Origin: CAJWLW01 sp963580095
GTDB taxonomy: Bacteria; Verrucomicrobiota; Lentisphaeria; JABSQK01; CAJWLW01
DNA: 7,629 bases
Assembly: GCA_963580095.1 (NCBI GenBank)
Contig: CAUZJQ010000208.1
Span: forward strand, 1-7,629
Direction: 5' to 3'
In this document: in pieces, positions 6,301-7,629 of the stretch
Position numbering within the stretch: the first letter of the stretch is position 1
Layout of the letters: each line of letters opens with the position of its first letter
The notes under the pieces: generated by a model
Told to the model about the DNA's origin: nothing
The model's database searches: none
The model's input: the letters and a program-made list of their open reading frames with translations, nothing else
Made by a program: the position numbers and the translations under genes

Positions 6301-7629
6301 GCGCCGAGTCATTCGTCGATTTCATGACCTGGAAGATGATCGGGCACATCGACGAATTCGGATTGGACGGCGCCTATCACGATTTGCAATGGAGTTACGC
6401 ATGTGCCAATCCGAATCACGGCTGTGCCGGCAGCCGCCGTGCAATTCGTGGGGATCGTGAGTTGAACAAGCGCCTGTACACGGCGATGAAGCAGCGTGAC
6501 CGGCCGCTGTGGAAGATCGATCATGCCTCGAACGGCATCTGCAGTGCACTCCACGGGTTCTCCGACATCTTCACGACCGGCGAAGAGATGCGCCTGGATT
6601 CGAAACCGGCCAAGCCCGGGCCACGCGTGTGGAAAGGGTATTTCGAGGCGATGCGGATCAGTTACTTCAAGGCCAGCGGAGCAATGGGGCGGCAATGGGG
6701 CGTGGTGCCAATGTTTCTGCTGCAGATGAACTCGGTGGGTGTGAAGCCTGCCGCGACAGAGGGCATCTTCTCGATCCTGCTGGCGCACGATGCGATCCCG
6801 ACCTGGGACGCACTTTACAAGGACGTGCGCTTCATGACCAGGGTCTGGCGAGCCCTCGAAGATTTCGGCATCGGCGAGGCGGATCTCGAGTTTCTGCCTT
6901 ACTGGCAGGCCAGTACGCCGGCAGGCGTGTCATTCGTGCCGGACGGCGGCGGCCCGGTGCGGCCGATGCAGGTGCTGTACGAGACCGAAGCGTTCGATCA
7001 GCTGCAACCAGAGCAATCGTACGGCGCCAGCATCTACCATCGTCCGGGCAAACGAAGCCTGGTCGTCGTCTTCAACTACACACAGGACGACGGTACCGCA
7101 ATGGTGAAATTGAACTTGCCGGCACTGGGTTTCGATCCGGCCGTCACCACGGCAACGGATGCTTTTACCCGCGCTGAGTGGGTGCCGGCAAATGTGCCGT
7201 TGGCGGTGCGTGTGAAGAGTGAGAATTTCCGTTTGCTCTGGATCGACGACGTCGCGGCAAACGCGACGCACTTCCCGGATGAAGCAACACCAGCCCTGGT
7301 AGCCGGCACGCGACCAACGAAGCCGGACAACAGCTGCGATATCTTCGAAACTGTCGGTGACCGGTGCCGCGATCCGTGGGCGCCGGAGAACAGGGACGTG
7401 ACCGGCAGCGAACTTGCCCAGGCATTCAAACTGACACGCGCGACCAAACTCGAGCGGATTGAAGTGAACATGAGTTGCACCGGCAGCCGCGGTTTGGACC
7501 TGCGGGAACCTGTACGCCTGCGAATCGTTGAAGCGGATGCCGACGGCATGCCAACAGATACTGTTGTCGTGCAAGAAGAGGCGTTCACGCCGCAGTGGGT
7601 GATCGATTATTTCACCTATCACCAGTACG
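3339..7629 (+). CDS. Secreted LamG / CBM9-like / DUF6067 (GH123-like) multidomain hydrolase (3' partial)
   Basis: Reading in frame from ATG 3339 gives 1430 codons with no stop up to the window edge. A clear signal peptide (MPR, hydrophobic core, AWA then Gln) is cleavable after residue 20. Then follow a LamG/concanavalin-like domain (about 25-235; GALSFWFLPVNW, GEWVHVVVNW, LIDDLTIYRRPM) and a CBM9-like domain (about 243-442; IVVDGIADAEEW, DDAVQIYL, WTLEVAITFEALG). A beta-rich Ig-like stretch covers 443-640. A DUF6067/GH123-like region covers about 641-1190: YFLWIGNEDLGLTWF, a barrel strand GLDGAYHD (Asp1010, Asp1015), Cys1022-ANPNHG-Cys1029, and DFGIGEADLEFLPYW. Beta domains follow the barrel. 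GH123 enzymes are beta-N-acetylgalactosaminidases, but members of this wider family need not share that substrate. An in-frame ATG at 3303 adds 12 residues with AAGG directly abutting it; I prefer 3339 for its compact signal peptide. Confidence 0.85.
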   Translation, partial: MPRLYIVLLIGVLTSVPAWAQPTLTAVSFRATFDATLDADLAAGRPTPKAVDGNVGYDTGRYGQALVAGEDGAGVSYRIERNLDTSKGALSFWFLPVNWTPGELRAHLFVHSPFAGIFRILNDEAGQLVFEIGTDLGQRRRVSAPLANCAQGEWVHVVVNWSAEALELFLNGKAAAKTPCEARFLPRIVNSNLVVGDLPHARGRETVRKTLIDDLTIYRRPMGADELGRVEATTGGKMPAYRPPAISVARQDAPIVVDGIADAEEWRQGAGFGNFLNVSDHKLAPLPTEVRIAHDGERLCFAVASPVLAGVPLKADSRRRDDQVWADDAVQIYLTPPHGDNRFHFVSNCKGVIFDRKTIIGIKHDPTWNGEWEVANRVADGTWTLEVAITFEALGVKPPANGEVWRLNVTRDRVAPQNLSCWPRLNAFGDADGHGYLRFSDAGPAVAVADFGSAGSRVNFDAAVALPPGAAPTRLAATLTMARSGTLLATKRFTLEAAAGVKRFPIHVDASDQIPDVVSFTVVDASGVEHYHDTAYTPVTGSLQLDATPIPSRGVCKVQLRERNNTVLAAKPMAVVELRPTDTPDAEAVRTVTLATLNGGSGAGEFDIASLPPGSYELNARLVSGGVTLDSTTAPFVKPPDPWRTAGVGKSDTPPPPWTPMTATGDHTSLTVGCWNREYQFNGSPVPTVIRNGDVTQLAAPMRLAARVDERELDWQERRITDVQHDDVRVSFSTHMRAGGITVDAQTYVEYDGMLWTDITVAPTVAKTAPTLDALELIVPVDARFASLRQIPNEHLLTGNTGNEDGWSWDYSARRYFLWIGNEDLGLTWFYEREAPFRHSDKAKRVGLELRNGVMYFKVRFVDHRITLAEPLTLSFGLQATPVKSRPAGWRRWGEPRKVGQSFHIPWTSEPFDRYAAGYPEATNTGFYRRFVQRYQRDHKFIPYKVLMWHGIDTPEYKYYGADWDLGGGINKYHDTRRHWFGIRVCGGAESFVDFMTWKMIGHIDEFGLDGAYHDLQWSYACANPNHGCAGSRRAIRGDRELNKRLYTAMKQRDRPLWKIDHASNGICSALHGFSDIFTTGEEMRLDSKPAKPGPRVWKGYFEAMRISYFKASGAMGRQWGVVPMFLLQMNSVGVKPAATEGIFSILLAHDAIPTWDALYKDVRFMTRVWRALEDFGIGEADLEFLPYWQASTPAGVSFVPDGGGPVRPMQVLYETEAFDQLQPEQSYGASIYHRPGKRSLVVVFNYTQDDGTAMVKLNLPALGFDPAVTTATDAFTRAEWVPANVPLAVRVKSENFRLLWIDDVAANATHFPDEATPALVAGTRPTKPDNSCDIFETVGDRCRDPWAPENRDVTGSELAQAFKLTRATKLERIEVNMSCTGSRGLDLREPVRLRIVEADADGMPTDTVVVQEEAFTPQWVIDYFTYHQY

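Overview
The window looks like part of a polysaccharide-degradation region from a GC-rich member of the PVC superphylum, most likely Lentisphaerota or Kiritimatiellota, less likely Planctomycetota or Verrucomicrobiota. This rests on two things. One is a prepilin-type protein with [24 protein letters not shown]-like N-terminal wording (residues 12-35) and an H-X9-DG motif, a family strongly expanded in those phyla. The other is two very large secreted-hydrolase-type genes of families (DUF4838 and DUF6067/GH123-like) that are common there. No marker gene is present, so the assignment is inference.

Layout: (1) 1-2289, plus strand: a DUF4838 protein cut off at its 5' end, with a carbohydrate-binding-like domain at its C-terminus. 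(2) 2290-2464: a short convergent intergenic region with an imperfect hairpin and one arm of a perfect 35-bp inverted repeat. The other arm lies inside the next gene. (3) 2465-3247, minus strand: the H-X9-DG pilin-like gene. (4) 3248-3338: a divergent intergenic region with an operator-like dyad and weak promoter matches on both strands. (5) 3339-7629, plus strand: one uninterrupted reading frame of 1430 codons that runs off the right edge. It encodes a signal peptide, a LamG-like domain, a CBM9-like domain, a beta-rich middle, a DUF6067/GH123-like catalytic region and a further C-terminal beta domain. No stop codon lies inside the window, so a search for closed ORFs easily misses this gene; only out-of-frame fragments appear in its place.

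Together the two large proteins look like exported enzymes acting on complex glycans. The substrate cannot be read from the sequence. The pilin-like protein between them may be a surface or secretion component, or an unrelated neighbour. I see no RNA gene, CRISPR array, insertion sequence or defence system. The least explained features are the 35-bp inverted repeat at the pilin 3' end and the dyad between the divergent genes. I do not see a clearly new biological system here.
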